Source: Cordia subcordata
Taxonomy: Eukaryota > Streptophyta > Magnoliopsida > Boraginales > Cordiaceae
Reading direction: 5' to 3'
Length of the DNA: 64,000 nucleotides
Assembly: GCA_028554755.1 (NCBI GenBank)
Contig: JAPTOF010000008.1
Location: 16,597,001-16,661,000 of the forward strand
The notes below the pieces were generated by a model. That model did not search any database, was not told the DNA's origin, and was given only the letters and a program-made list of their open reading frames with translations. The translations under genes and the position numbers were made by a program. How positions within the stretch are numbered: the first letter of the stretch is position 1; each line of letters begins with the position of its first letter. This document shows, piece by piece, positions 9,857 through 20,980 of this stretch.

Positions 9857-11030
9857 ATAGGAATTTGTAGGGACTTTTCCAGGAATTCACATAGTAGGAT
9901 CTGGCTTCAAATTAAAAATTTCAAGTTGAGGAACTAGAATTACCTTGTAATTTGTGAGTGTAGACTTATGCCTTTGAAATGTTTTGCCTTGCAGAAGCAT
10001 CTAAATTCTTCTCTTTGTATGTGATCAAAGAAAGGGTTGTATCTTCACAAGTTCAAAGTTATCTAATCCAAATCCATTAGACTTTAGGATAAATCCTTAT
10101 CTAATCATAAACTTTATGCACAAACACTCGACCATAGTGTGACTTTGCAAGATCAAACTTAAACTAGTAATACAAACACCATCCTTATATTAATGGGAGA
10201 TACCATTTACCCAACGGTTCCTAATGTTTGGATAAGCTGAATGGTTGCAAAGAAATCAATAAATGAACCTACACACTATGATGGATTCCCTATGACCCTC
10301 GATATTCTAAAATAACCCCAGAGGAATAGTTAACTACCAAACCCCTACTCTATATGAAGTCTCAATCTTATCATGATTCATCATGACACAACATTGTGAC
10401 ATATCATGTGGAAAACTTTGGCCAAAGACTTAACAAATTAGAACTATCCAAATTTATAATCGCATTTTGACCTATACATAGGCTTCACAACATATGCCCA
10501 TGCCTTGCAACCTTTCATCACCAAATTAGAAAATTGGATAGTCTAATACCAAGACATGAGGAGTAATTCATAATTCTTTATGGCAGTGTCAAGCCAAAGA
10601 AAGTATAACTCCTAAGTGACACCACGAGCAGTTCTTTGATAGAAAGATACATACCATAGGAATCTCGTATATGAGTTATGTTTAGAAAGCATGTCCCAAT
10701 ACCCCAATTATGCCACACTGCTTGCCCAACATTTATTATGCATAAGGATGACCAAACAATGTGATAGACAATAACCTCTACTTTATAGAACTTACATCCT
10801 TGTATCAATTCTATCATTTGGTTATGAATAGTGTTTAACAACACCCTGAAATAATCGTTGTTCACTTGAATCCATATAGTCATTCTAGGGAATTACATGA
10901 TGATTAAAACATAATGAAGATAGAACAATACGAATGTAATGGCCAAATATTAGAAACGAATGAAACACATTTAGAACAATTTCTTAGCTACAATAGACAA
11001 CTAACTTTGGGATACTAATCCTAATAATAT
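9840..11030 (-). repeat. Probable decayed copia 5' LTR and primer site (Cop-2, minus part)
   Basis: Around 9842-9862 the minus strand reads CCTATAG then TTGTATCAAAACC, a decayed form of LTR end plus the TGGTATCAGAGCC primer site. Near 10990-11025 the minus strand has ATCCCAAAGTTAGTTG, loosely similar in reverse to the LTR start at 11436. No reliable frame lies between; a 101-codon frame at 10578-10883 shows no family motif. The boundaries are guesses. Confidence 0.35.
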
Positions 11031-11059
11031 TAAGATCAACTATATCGTAAGTCAAACCT

Positions 11060-11435
11060 TGAGCCACTATTTAAATGTTAGATATTGATGAAAGAGCTTA
11101 CATATTAAAGCAAGTCCATCAATGGCTATGTGGAAACCATTTGAAAAAAAGCCTTGAACAAGGGATAGGTTATGGAGAGCCAAACTTTAAATTAGCTAGT
11201 TGGCTTGATTCTAGCTTTCAATCAGATAATAATGATAGAGTTTTAGATTATGTATGCTAAAAGCATTCCACGCTTATATTTATATGTTACTGCCTTCTTG
11301 AAACTAGAGGTAGTGTTCTTTTGCAAATAACATATAAGGAAAACGTTTTTTCCAACCTCTTAAAAAGGCCCTTAGGGTCATGAGAAGATAGGTATAGGAT
11401 ATAATTCTGACTGGCTTTAGTCCAATTGAGAGATT
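11060..11435 (+). pseudogene. Decayed copia RNase H end and polypurine tract (Cop-2, plus part)
   Basis: The frame at 11075-11257 contains WLDSSFQSDNNDR, matching the copia RNase H segment seen in Cop-4 as YIDSNFQSDKDSR. After a deletion-rich stretch, IGYNSDWL and a TAG occur at about 11385-11420, followed by AATTGAGAGAT (polypurine-like) and TGTTATG, the usual order pol end, polypurine tract, 3' LTR. Integrase and most of RT are missing. Confidence 0.6.
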
Positions 11436-12470
11436 GTTATGAATGATATCCTAAAGTTAATTATCTGATTTGTCTTACTTTAAGATGTGTCATATCATGG
11501 ATCTTTTCCTTGATTCTTAGATCATGACGTAGTCCTTGGCATAACCTTATGCTTCTTTATAATTGTGGCTAGTGGAATAAAGGAAATCATACTGGATATC
11601 GAATATTATGAGCAATAATAAATAAATACAAGTGGAACATGAATGTCACAACAAAAAACAACATATATCAAGGTTTTTATATCATTTGCAATATTGTAGA
11701 TTAATCTTTAATATACAATGATGTAACAATATCTCAACATTATCACTCGAACTCTACCAATAGGATTGTCGAACTAGTGAATAATTGAGTTAAATCTAGC
11801 TTATTTGAATATCACTTTTCTAGATAGATACTGTCGAATGGTATTTATTCACTATTTTATTTGGCTTCTAAAATACCACAGGGAACTTTATTGACAAGAT
11901 AGATGAACTTACTATTTAAGTTAAGTGTAATCACCATTCGTTAATGTTCTTTTCTATTATGTTTAGAATGAGCCCTTTGATGGAGCAATGCTTCTCATCC
12001 ATATAGATGATCAATGATAAGGAACTCTACCAACAAGATGACTGAACTTCACTGACACCATTATGAATAACCCTATTAAGTCCACCTTACTAAGTTCAAG
12101 TGGAATAAAACCTTCTAGTAGAGAGGTAACTGTCAGTCACCCTTAGAGTGGACTTAAGTGTTTTTGTTGTCCTTTATTTATCATGACATCTTGTTTTAGT
12201 TCTAAACACCCTATGGAATTGCTGCATTCCTCCTCTTGTTACTAAGGTACCCTTGATACCATAAATAGATCTTTGGACCTATTTTCGGATTACAAATCTA
12301 TAGGTAGGCATGCTCAAGTTGAGTAGACAACTTTGTTCATTAATTAGTGTAAAAGAACATCTAATGATCCTAACTATAGGTGGAAATATAACTAAATTGA
12401 GTAATGTTCAAATGCAAAACGCAAGTGCAATATTTTTGAGAAATGGATGGTGGAAATAGATCTAGTGATT
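11436..12470 (+). repeat. Probable copia 3' LTR of Cop-2, end uncertain
   Basis: Begins TGTTATGAATGATATCC directly after the polypurine-like tract. No matching partner LTR was identified with confidence, so the right end (somewhere before about 12480) is an estimate. No coding content. Confidence 0.4.
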
Positions 12471-12479
12471 TTGGCCTTG

Positions 12480-13450
12480 GCAATGCTTGAAGAAGTTGGT
12501 CATATTCGTGCATATGCCCTTAATTTCTAAATCAATGTTGGTTCGTCACTCTGTTAACTCTTGCCAATTTTCAGTCCATGTAGTGGTTATTTGCTCAATA
12601 TTTGTGTTGAGTGTGTTCATTTGCTCCAAGAGTAGTGCCATAATAGATGGATCTTCTTATGGCACCCTTTGCTGAACACTAGTACTAGAACTGGCGCCAT
12701 ATCTCACCTTCTCTTTTAGTTGCTTCTCAAATCTAGCTTGCCTTCTTGATTCCCTCACAACTCTTTCAAGTTCTTATCGTTTAGTGGTCAAATTAGGGTC
12801 TGCCTCTTCTAAAGAGCTCACATCCATAAGCATACCAACAACAGGTTCTTGAATGTTTATATTTCCTCCTTGAACCCACTCTTGCCTTTCTACCTCATCT
12901 AGAATATCTTGAACTTCATCTTAAGTCTCTTCACGTACCTATCTTAGAACCTCTCCAATTATGGGACTCGTAACTAGAAATGTGTAGGTGGTGTGGTTTC
13001 TTGACCTTTCTCTAATTTGTACTTGGATATCACTAGTAAACTTTTAAACTAAGCCTCAGTAATTGTTGTTCCATTATACCAATAGATTTCCATTTAATTT
13101 AGCTCATGATGAAATACCAATTGAACACCTTCAACTTAGGGTTATTTATCAAAGGTACTTTAAAATGTTTGAAAATTTGAGTAAGTACCATCCCGTATCC
13201 TAAGCGTTGACCCATTTCAGAAACATGTATCATATGATTCAATATGATATAGCGCAATGCAACTTTTTTCTTCTCAAACACAAAATACATGTTATATGCC
13301 TCAAAACAACCAACCCGATTATCAATCATCTTCCTATGCATCAACAATTCATTAAAGATCTTGATCAAAATCTTTTTTTTAGGATTTAAAGCATTTTTGT
13401 ATGGAGTTTGATCTCCAATTCTCAACCCATCAATATTCTTCCAACTAATT
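12480..13450 (-). pseudogene. Broken ORF resembling 'putative plant transposon protein' domain
   Basis: The minus-strand frame at 13425-13099 (108 codons) includes MHRKMIDNRVGCFEAYNMYF and YIILNHMIHVSE, then LGYGMVLTQIFKHFKV. This has the layout of the plant ORFs annotated as transposon-associated, with a conserved (P/G)YGMLLT-IF-HF motif. Downstream to about 12480, pieces such as LLEQMNTLNTNIEQITTTW (likely coiled coil) appear between stops. Function of this family is not established; such ORFs accompany Athila/Ogre-type repeats. The call rests on remembered family pattern. Confidence 0.5.
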
Positions 13451-13480
13451 TCAAAAGCAGTGATCGTAAACTTTTAAGAG

Positions 13481-16400
13481 TGTTACCCACAAGTGCACGG
13501 GTCACTATAATATAGCATGTGCGAGTACAGAGTTGTATCCAGGGGGAGGTGATATACTATTTGAGCACAAGCCTAAATAGCCTGCAAGCGCACGGGTCAT
13601 GTATAGTATAGTGTGTGTGAATGAAGGGTCGAATCTACGAGAAGGCCTAACATGTATGGTGTTCTAAGCTAAGTGCGCCCTATAGAGCTACGTGTTGAGG
13701 TCCTAACTACAATATTTTTGGTGTTTTGGTTTAAGGCGAGTTGGGAAAGATAAATCTAAGCTATAGGCAAGAAAATAAAAAGGTGGGGTACGTGTGTGTG
13801 ATGGGGGAATCAAGCGATCTTAGTGGATGCTAACACGTGGAAATGGGGAATAGGGTGATTACATCTTGCAAATAGGTAATTACTACTTATTGTTAAGGTT
13901 GCCTGACGGATTGAACTTAGTTGCTCTTATCTAGTCTTTTAATTAACCTCCTAAATACACCCTAATCCTGAGTGCGAATCCATTCCTATGTGCCGACCCC
14001 TAGAGCTACGGCATGTGCTCTTTATGACTAAAGGCCATAGGGCTAGCTTGTTAAGATTTTAGGTGACTTTGATCGATCTAACCCAAGCATCTAAATTGTT
14101 GGTTGGATTTAAAGACAAGACCTAGTCCGTCTAAGGTTGGCTAATCTACCCCAAAACCCATTAGCTGGATTTAAAGCTTAGGGAGACTTGACCGAGGCTA
14201 GCCATTAGTTATGCCCTACCGATCATCATCACAATAGCGGGTATTAACATTTAAGTGTAAAGAAAACACATCTAGGTCAAGGCATTCGAGAATATCCTGG
14301 GGTATTCTACTACTAAGCATATAGACATACTTATTACACCAATTTAAGCAATTACATCCGACATGTTAGCAATAGAAGCTATTTATGCTATTAAGTATGC
14401 TAACGCATACATAGACATGTATATAGGCACACCTATTTCATGTAATCAGCACACAAACACATGAACGTACTTATATAATGATTTAGAAATGTTTAATAGC
14501 AAAATAGGGTTCAATATATATATGCAACATCATTGAAACATTTCTACCAAAACATAGACATGAATGTAAATTTGCCAATCAAAACCCTAAGTACAAGCAT
14601 TTATATATAAATCTATCAAGTACCCTTAACAATAATGTAATAATCATCCATAATACAAGAGTAAATCACCCTACATAGCTATACTCAAACAAAAGTTAAC
14701 TTAGGATAAAAGAGAGACAAAGAGGCTACCCTTTTATCCAAAGCCATATCTTTACAATCCAAGAGCGATGCCCAAATCCTTGTGTTTGATCCTTTTAGAG
14801 GCTTAATTCCTAGTGCTAAATGTGTTTAGAAGTATGTGAGAGGTGGCTTAAGGTGGATTTAAGGTTTACGAAAAATGGGTGTGTGAATTTGGTTGTTTTT
14901 CTTTTTCAAAAGTGGCTGAAAAGTGACTTAAAAAAAGTGAAATTGCGTAGAGCCGGAGGCCTCAACCGGTCGACTGGCTTCAGAGAAAGGTTGACCAGCT
15001 TCAACTGGGTTCCTCTCTGAACTGGCTGACCGACCTAACCAATCGACTAGCCTAGTAGTGAGGTTGACCGGCCAGGTCAATCTTCTTTCCTAAGTCGCGC
15101 TTCGCGCACTCATTCCGCCTCAGTTGTTCCTTTCTTTGCTCAGCCACTTCCAAAAGCACTTTTCTTTTTCTTCATTCCTTTGCATCTAGAACACCTTCAT
15201 TTTTTATCCAAATCCCCTTTGCCATCAATTAAGCTTAAATCATCTCCTCGGATCTCACCTAAAACAAGCAATAAATGCACTTTAGTGTAGCCTTTAAGTC
15301 TTAACCTCAACTATGACATGTAAACCCTAGTATGCACAAATATGACCTAAATGCTATACTAATACACCAAATGAAGCACAAAATGCCTCAAAACAAGTAT
15401 ATACATACAATGCATAAGCACACACAAAACAAACACATCAGGAGGCTATCTAAGTACGGTTCTAATGTAAAAGTGTGTCCTACACTAGCTACGTGTGGTC
15501 CTACCTACTTTTTTTTAGGTTTTTGCATTGATTGGAGCTTTAATTTAAACCTAAACTATGGAAAAATAAACAAAACTAACGGGAATGGTGGTATAAACAA
15601 GCTATGAAAATGAGGATCTAAAAGGGTTTGAGAGAACTTAGGGGTGATTGCTCCTTCGGAATGGATTTGGGCTCTTAATATTGTTTTGAGGTTATTGATA
15701 CTTTGATTACTCTAATTGTGGGCTAGGATTACTAAACTTACCATCTCTAACTATCGGTGCAATTCTATCCCTAATCGGGCCCAATTAGAAGTATAGGCTT
15801 GTTCTAGCTAGCTATGGCTTTTGGGTCTAGTTCTAAGTCCTTAGGTATTGAATAATGTCCAAATAGGGAATCTAACTTTTTAGTTTTGTTTCAAACTAGA
15901 GATTAAATTCCCTAGGTCAAGCAAGTGATAATAGTACCCTTTTAGCCATGTTTCATGCTAAAGGTGATTGCCTACTATATTAAAGACATTAAGAATACAA
16001 TTAATCAACACAAATATAGTTGCAAGTTGGGCTCATGCCATTAGCATGGATGAAGGCTAAGGTGAGACCACTACTATTAGCATCTAAGCACAAATTACAC
16101 ATGGAAACTCATAGAGGCATTTCATCAAACACCTTGACATGTTCAATTTCAAGCCATAAGAATATAAGAACAAAGCATGTATATACAACCATCAATATCT
16201 CAAAACAAGTGTTAAAATCTTTAACCTATTACAAAAATAGCAATTATCCCTAATCTAGAGCTAATCTAACATACTATAGATAAGAATAAAGAGAAGAATA
16301 TAAAGCTCTTTCATTATCCTTGCTTGCTGTTTGCAAATCTTGCTCCAAAACCCTCTAAATCCTTGTTTGATCTTCAAATCCAAGCTTGTTTATGGATGAA

Positions 16401-17146
16401 ATTGATATGGGATTGAGTGTGTGAGGTGGGTTTAGGTGGATTTTTGGGTTTTAGGAAGTGGGTATGTGTAATAGTAGGTGTTCTATTTCAAAAGTTGCTA
16501 AAAAATGGATTAAATAAAGCTGAAATTACGTCCAGCCGGGGGTCCAACCAGTTGACTGGCTTTGGGGCTAAGTCATTCGGCCAAAATTGGCCCAGATTCT
16601 AATGCGGCTGGTGGACCGGCCTTGACAGAAACTCAACTGGTCTTGATAGTAAAATGCTCATATCTCGCTCATTTTGGCTCCGATTCACGCACCTTTTTTT
16701 CTATGGGTTCGTATCGTAGTCGAGGATCTCCCAAGCTATCTTTTGCACCCTAAATCATGTCCAAAATTTGTCCATGTCCTTTTTTTTATTGCAAGTTTCG
16801 AATTTTGCTCCCCTCGTGCTCGGTTTTGCCTCGGTCGCTTCTTTCTTTGCTCGACCACTTCCAAATGCATCTTTCAATCCTTGTTTATGTCCCAAACACC
16901 TTTGGCTTTAATCCACATCGTAAATGCCATCACTCAAAGTCCAATCATCTCTCAAAATCTCACTTAAAACAAGCAACAAATGCATATTAGTGTAGCATTT
17001 ATGTTCTAACCGCAACTATGAACATGTAAATCCTAATATGCACAAGTATCACCTAAATGCTATACTAATACACTAAATAAAGCTCAAAACACCTCAAAAC
17101 AAGTATATTTATGCAATGCATAAGGACACATAAAACTAACACATCA
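13481..17146 (-). repeat. 3' LTR of Ath-2, split by solo LTR S1
   Basis: Two pieces of one LTR: 13481-13549 (starting TGTTACCCACAAG) and 15446-17146 (ending ACACATCA). The break is inside CAGGGGGAGG|CTATC, a word seen whole as CACAGGGAGGCTAT in Ath-6 LTRs (44500, 53633). On the minus strand it begins TGATGTG and is preceded by a polypurine-like GGGGGTGT (17147-17156), making it a 3' LTR. It carries the U3 inverted repeat and GTCGAC-type words (16537-16640). About 1.77 kb without the insertion. Confidence 0.8.
13550..15440 (-). repeat. Solo LTR S1 (1,891 bp) with perfect GGAGG target duplication
   Basis: Ends are TGAT at 13550 and ATCA at 15440, flanked by GGAGG at 13545-13549 and 15441-15445. 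No internal region exists, so this is what remains after recombination between two LTRs. The same family as S2 and S3: all share the AGCACAAGC-TAAATAGCC terminal block and the AACACATCA or similar start. A GTCGAC cluster lies at 14955-15085, the U3 inverted repeat near 15275-15355. Confidence 0.9.
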
Positions 17147-17275
17147 ACACCCCCAAAGCTTCTCCTTGGTTGTCCCCAGGCAAGCCTAAACCTAAGTTTA
17201 TCTCAAGGTTGGTAGAGAAGGTTTCCTAAAGGATTGATTTGCTATCAAGAAGAGTCTAAGGAGTATGAAATCATC
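17147..17275 (-). other. Ath-2 polypurine tract and start of its 3' noncoding region
   Basis: The minus strand reads GCTTTGGGGGTGT against the LTR start at 17146. The sequence then runs like the 3' noncoding blocks of Ath-4 (34567 on) and Ath-6 (46190 on) until it is cut by Ath-3 at 17276; it resumes at 28501. Confidence 0.75.
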
Positions 17276-17569
17276 TGATGTGTTGTGATTTTATGTGTGT
17301 TTGCATTGTCATTTACTTATATTTTAGAGGTGTTGAATGCTCATAATGATGTATTAGTGTAGTGCTTTTGATAAGAATAGGCTTAAGCGTAAACAATTGT
17401 GCATATTGAGTTTAAGAGACAAATTGCTACACTAATTGCTTGTTTTCAATGATTTAGGTGAACTTTGGGTTAAGATCAAGATTGGACGATGAAAGGTGAT
17501 GAAGATGGGAAATGCACGGGTATAAGAGAGAAGACCAGAGGCCGAAAAGACAAAGAATGGAGGAAGAAA

Positions 17570-17745
17570 GTCAGCCGGACGACCAAGGAAAAAGAGCAGG
17601 TCGACCGGCTAGGTTGATCGGCCACGCCAGAGAGGTGCCAAAAACAGCCGGACGACCACCCTCCGGTCGACCGGCCACTCAAGAGAGCATCATTAAAAAG
17701 CCGATCGAGCTAGGTCCAGAGGCCGGTCGACCTAGGTCGACCGGC
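17570..17745 (+). promoter_or_regulatory. GTCGAC promoter module in the Ath-3 5' LTR
   Basis: Repeated CCGGACGACC, GGTCGACCGGC and CCTAGGTCGACCGGC words, with AAGAGAGCATCATTAAAAA between two blocks. It ends about 15-20 bp before the TATA box. The same arrangement is in the 3' LTR, where one perfect GCCGGTCGACCGGC lies at 26993-27006. Confidence 0.65.
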
Positions 17746-17760
17746 AATATGCTGAGAACA

Positions 17761-17768
17761 TATAAATA
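17761..17768 (+). promoter_or_regulatory. TATA box of the Ath-3 5' LTR
   Basis: TATAAATA followed by GGGTCTG; matched by TATAAATA at 27095-27102 in the 3' LTR. It would start the genomic transcript about 30 bp downstream. Position after the GTCGAC module is the same in other LTRs here. Confidence 0.75.
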
Positions 17769-19170
17769 GGGTCTGATTCTGCAAAAAAGGGAGAGGACTT
17801 TTTGGTAGATTAACACACACTTCACACCTAAAATTCTCACACACTTAACCCTATATCCCACCCACTTTACACACACTTTTCACACATTTTCTCACTAAGA
17901 ACCAAGCTTGATTTGGAGGGTTCAAACATTTTGGAATCAAGTTTGCTCAAAAGCTTTGTACAAGATTAGTTAGGATGAAAGGGAAGCTTTATTATCTCTC
18001 TTTCGTTCTATTTTCTATTATGATTGAGTAGACTTGTGTAGGGTGATTTAACTTATGTAATGGGTTAATTATATACTCTTATGATATGGGATATGATGGC
18101 TGAATATATATACATGTTTCGAATTGTCTTGTTCAAATGGGTATTTTCTCATTCATGTCTAAGTGTTTGATAAAATGCCTAGATGAGTAACATGTGTATA
18201 AATTGAAGTTTGTTTGTTACTAAACACATCTAATCCATGTTATAATCATGTCTATGTGTTTATATGTGGATGCTATGAAGTGGGTAATGCTTTTATTCAT
18301 GTCTATATGTATATTTGCATGCCTAGTAACGAGCATAACTTCAATAACGCATATGTGTTGGTTGTTAATTATTTCTAATGGTGTGAACTGAACATGACGA
18401 TGTTTGGTAGTTGAATAGGTTCCATTATTCACGCGTACCTTGGCCTTGAACATGTATGAACGCACTAGCAAGTCAAATCCTGCTGTAGTGACCTTAGAAT
18501 GACGAAGTAAAACTTAGGGCTAGTCTAGGCCGAGTCTCCTTTGGCTTTAAATCCAGCCAATAGGCTTCCAGATAGGTTTAGTCGACCTTAGCAACACTAG
18601 GTCTTGGCTTTAAATCCAGCCAAAGGTTTAGGTACTAAGGTAGGTTCATTCTAAGCCACTTAGGAAGTTAGTTAGTCACTTTTGAGGCCCTAGGTCATAA
18701 GGACCACGCCGTAGCTCTAGGAGGTGCCGCCTAGGAACGAACCCGCACCGAGTCCTAGGGGGAAATTAGGACACTAACTAGCAACCTAGTTAAGAGCACT
18801 CATGATAGTTAGCCATCATCCCTTAATCCCATAGCATTTGAGTATAGAATTACCCATTCATAAGTCGAAGTCACCCTAACCCCTTCTCAAGTGTTAGTTC
18901 CCTCTTGACCAACTTGTGCTCCCATTTTTCATATTCATAGTTTAGTTTTATTTCCTTTACCTAGAGCTCCCGATAATCCAAAACCCCAAAAAAAAAATGT
19001 CTAGTTTAGATCTTTCTTTTTGGCACTTTTTAGAACACCAAGCATAGAATTCACCCACATTATTCACGCCTCCCTGTGGTTCGACACCCGCACTTGTACA
19101 CACTATATTGCACGATTCGTATGCTTGCAGGTCTTTTAGAGCTTGCACTCGAAAGATGACACCAAGTTCT

Positions 19171-19188
19171 TGGCGCCATTGCTGGGGA
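19171..19188 (+). other. Primer-binding site of Ath-3 (tRNA-Asp type)
   Basis: TGGCGCCATTGCTGGGGA lies six bases after the LTR end. It differs at two positions from the complement of the plant tRNA-Asp 3' end, the primer of Athila elements. Confidence 0.88.
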
Positions 19189-19444
19189 GGCACAGTGATT
19201 TGCATTCTTTGCTGGTGTGTTTTGGTAGTTGCTTTTCTTACTTTCTTGCTTTTTCTTTGTAGTTTGTTTAGTTTTTGCTTATCTTGTTTACTGTTCATAT
19301 TATCTTGCTTTAGATTTTATTTTTCTATTTCAGCTTTTGTCTTTATTTTTAGTAGACTTTTTAGGATTGTGGATTATTTGCTGTAGTTATAGGAATACTG
19401 AAGTTTTTAGGGGTTGAAATGGCCGGAGTTAGGATAGTTTGTGC

Positions 19445-20980
19445 ATGCTTGGTAGGAGATCCCTTAGAAATCCCCTAGTTCTTCTTAATCCCAAACCCGA
19501 TAGAATTACTACACATTTAAGGAATTTAGGAGATCTTCTTGAGGAGATGATCGATCCCAACCATCCTCCTAATCCTCCCAATCCCCTAATGAATCCCATT
19601 CCACCTCATGATCACATTGGGCATCAAGCCCAAGCTCATTTTAGACGAGAGCCCCGTAGACCGGATCCATCCATAGATGAGGAACCCACTCTTAGGCAAT
19701 TCTTTCTCCCCGAAGCCTTTGAGCCCCATTTGGCTATTCAAATTCTGGGTTTGGGAGAGACGAACTTTGAGATTAAGCCTAATATGTTGGCTATGCTTCC
19801 CTCCTTCTACGGGAGAAGCAATGAGAGTCCTCTAGATCATATCACTGATTTTGTTGAGATGAGTTCCACTCTCCATGTCCCCAATGTCTCTCAAGAGGTC
19901 ATACGTCTAAGATTGTTTCCTTTCTCTCTTAAGGACAATGCTAGGACTTGGTTGCACTTCTTACCCAATGGTTGCATTACTTCATGGGCTGAGCTTCAAT
20001 CTAAGTTCTTCTAAAAATTTTATCCCATGGCCAAGACGGCCGACCTTAGGACCGCCATTATGACTTTCTCCCAACATGACCTAGAATCTTTTCATGAGGC
20101 TTGGGAGAGGTTCAAGGATCTTCTTAGACAATGTCCACACCATGGGTACGGCAATCATGACCTAATGCAATACTTCTTTCGAGGCTTAAATGAACAAAAT
20201 AGGATGATGGTCAATGCCGCCTCTGGTGGTGGCTTCTATCTTTTGAGACCGACCAAGGCATGGGAGAAAATAGAAATGATGGCTGAAAATTCTTTTCAAA
20301 ATTTTGCAATGGAAAGGTCTAGTTGGGAAGGCAACAAGAGAAGTGTTACTGAGGTTGGAGTTCCTTTCGACTTACCCGCTAAGGTTGAGGCTTTGACAAA
20401 TAAACTAGATCAATTCATTTCTTTGTCCATTTCATCCCAAGGTCATAGGACTAGTTCTTTAGGTTCTTCTTCCGCCCCTTTAGTTGTCGAAGTTTATGCA
20501 TTGTGCTCCGAGTCATCTTATGAGACCATAGCTTGCCCTTTAGCATCCCAATTTCCCGAATTCATGAAAGAGCAAGTGTGTGCCACACAAGGTTATCCTC
20601 GTGAGTATAATCCATACTCGAACACATACAATCCGGGTTGGAGGGACAACCCGAAATTTTCTTGGAGATAAGAACAGCATGAGTCTAGTTCACATCCTCA
20701 AGTTCCACCTTAGCAGTGACCTCATCCTCAATATCCCTCATGTTTCTATCATCTTAATCAACCCTGTCTCACTAGTGCTCCGCAACCTCAGACTTTACTT
20801 GCTCCCTCTAGTAGCCAGACTCCTAGTAATGATGTGATGAAGTTAATGCAGTTTATTCAGAATCAGTAGCAGGCATTAGCTAGTCAGCAGCAGGAGTTAG
20901 CTGACAATAGGCAAGAGATGGCTAGCTATAGGCAACAGATGGCTAGGTTTGAGACACAGTTAAGACAGATTTCTAGTTAA
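19445..20980 (+). pseudogene. gag: Ath-3 gag, in frame but with six stop codons
   Basis: The start is taken at ATG 19445, because Ath-6 has the parallel start MPGRRSLGNPL at 53262. Pro-rich N-terminus (NHPPNPPNPL), then capsid-like region with NMLAMLPSFYGRSNESP, SFHEAWERFKDLLRQCPHHG and YFFRGL, typical of Athila Gag, and a Gln-rich tail (20840-20980). Stops at 20012, 20669, 20711, 20717, 20867 and 20978 interrupt one continuous frame; the first is Gln in Ath-6. Gag would package element RNA. No zinc knuckle was found. Confidence 0.85.

Larger units (their letters stand above)
17276..19164 (+). repeat. 5' LTR of Ath-3 (1,889 bp)
   Basis: Starts TGATGTGTTGTG, ends GACACCA. In order: U3 inverted repeat ATTAGTGTAG (17353-17362) with CTACACTAAT (17427-17436); GTCGAC module (17570-17745); TATA box (17761-17768); CATGTCTA at 18154, 18247 and 18298; duplicated hairpin TTGGCTTTAAATCCAGCCAA at 18541-18560 and 18604-18623. 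By eye it is very close to the 3' LTR. Confidence 0.92.

Noticed and set aside
10578..10883. 101-codon minus-strand frame
   Set aside because: No family motif, and it lies in what looks like a decayed LTR; length is within chance for AT-rich DNA.
12487..12675. Plus-strand 62-codon frame with hydrophobic run
   Set aside because: The minus strand of the same region carries the transposon-type coiled-coil remnant; this is its shadow.
18220..18471. 83-codon frame repeated in Ath-3 5' and 3' LTRs and similar in Ath-6
   Set aside because: Conserved only because LTRs are duplicated; it lies antisense in the leader and has no start context or domain.
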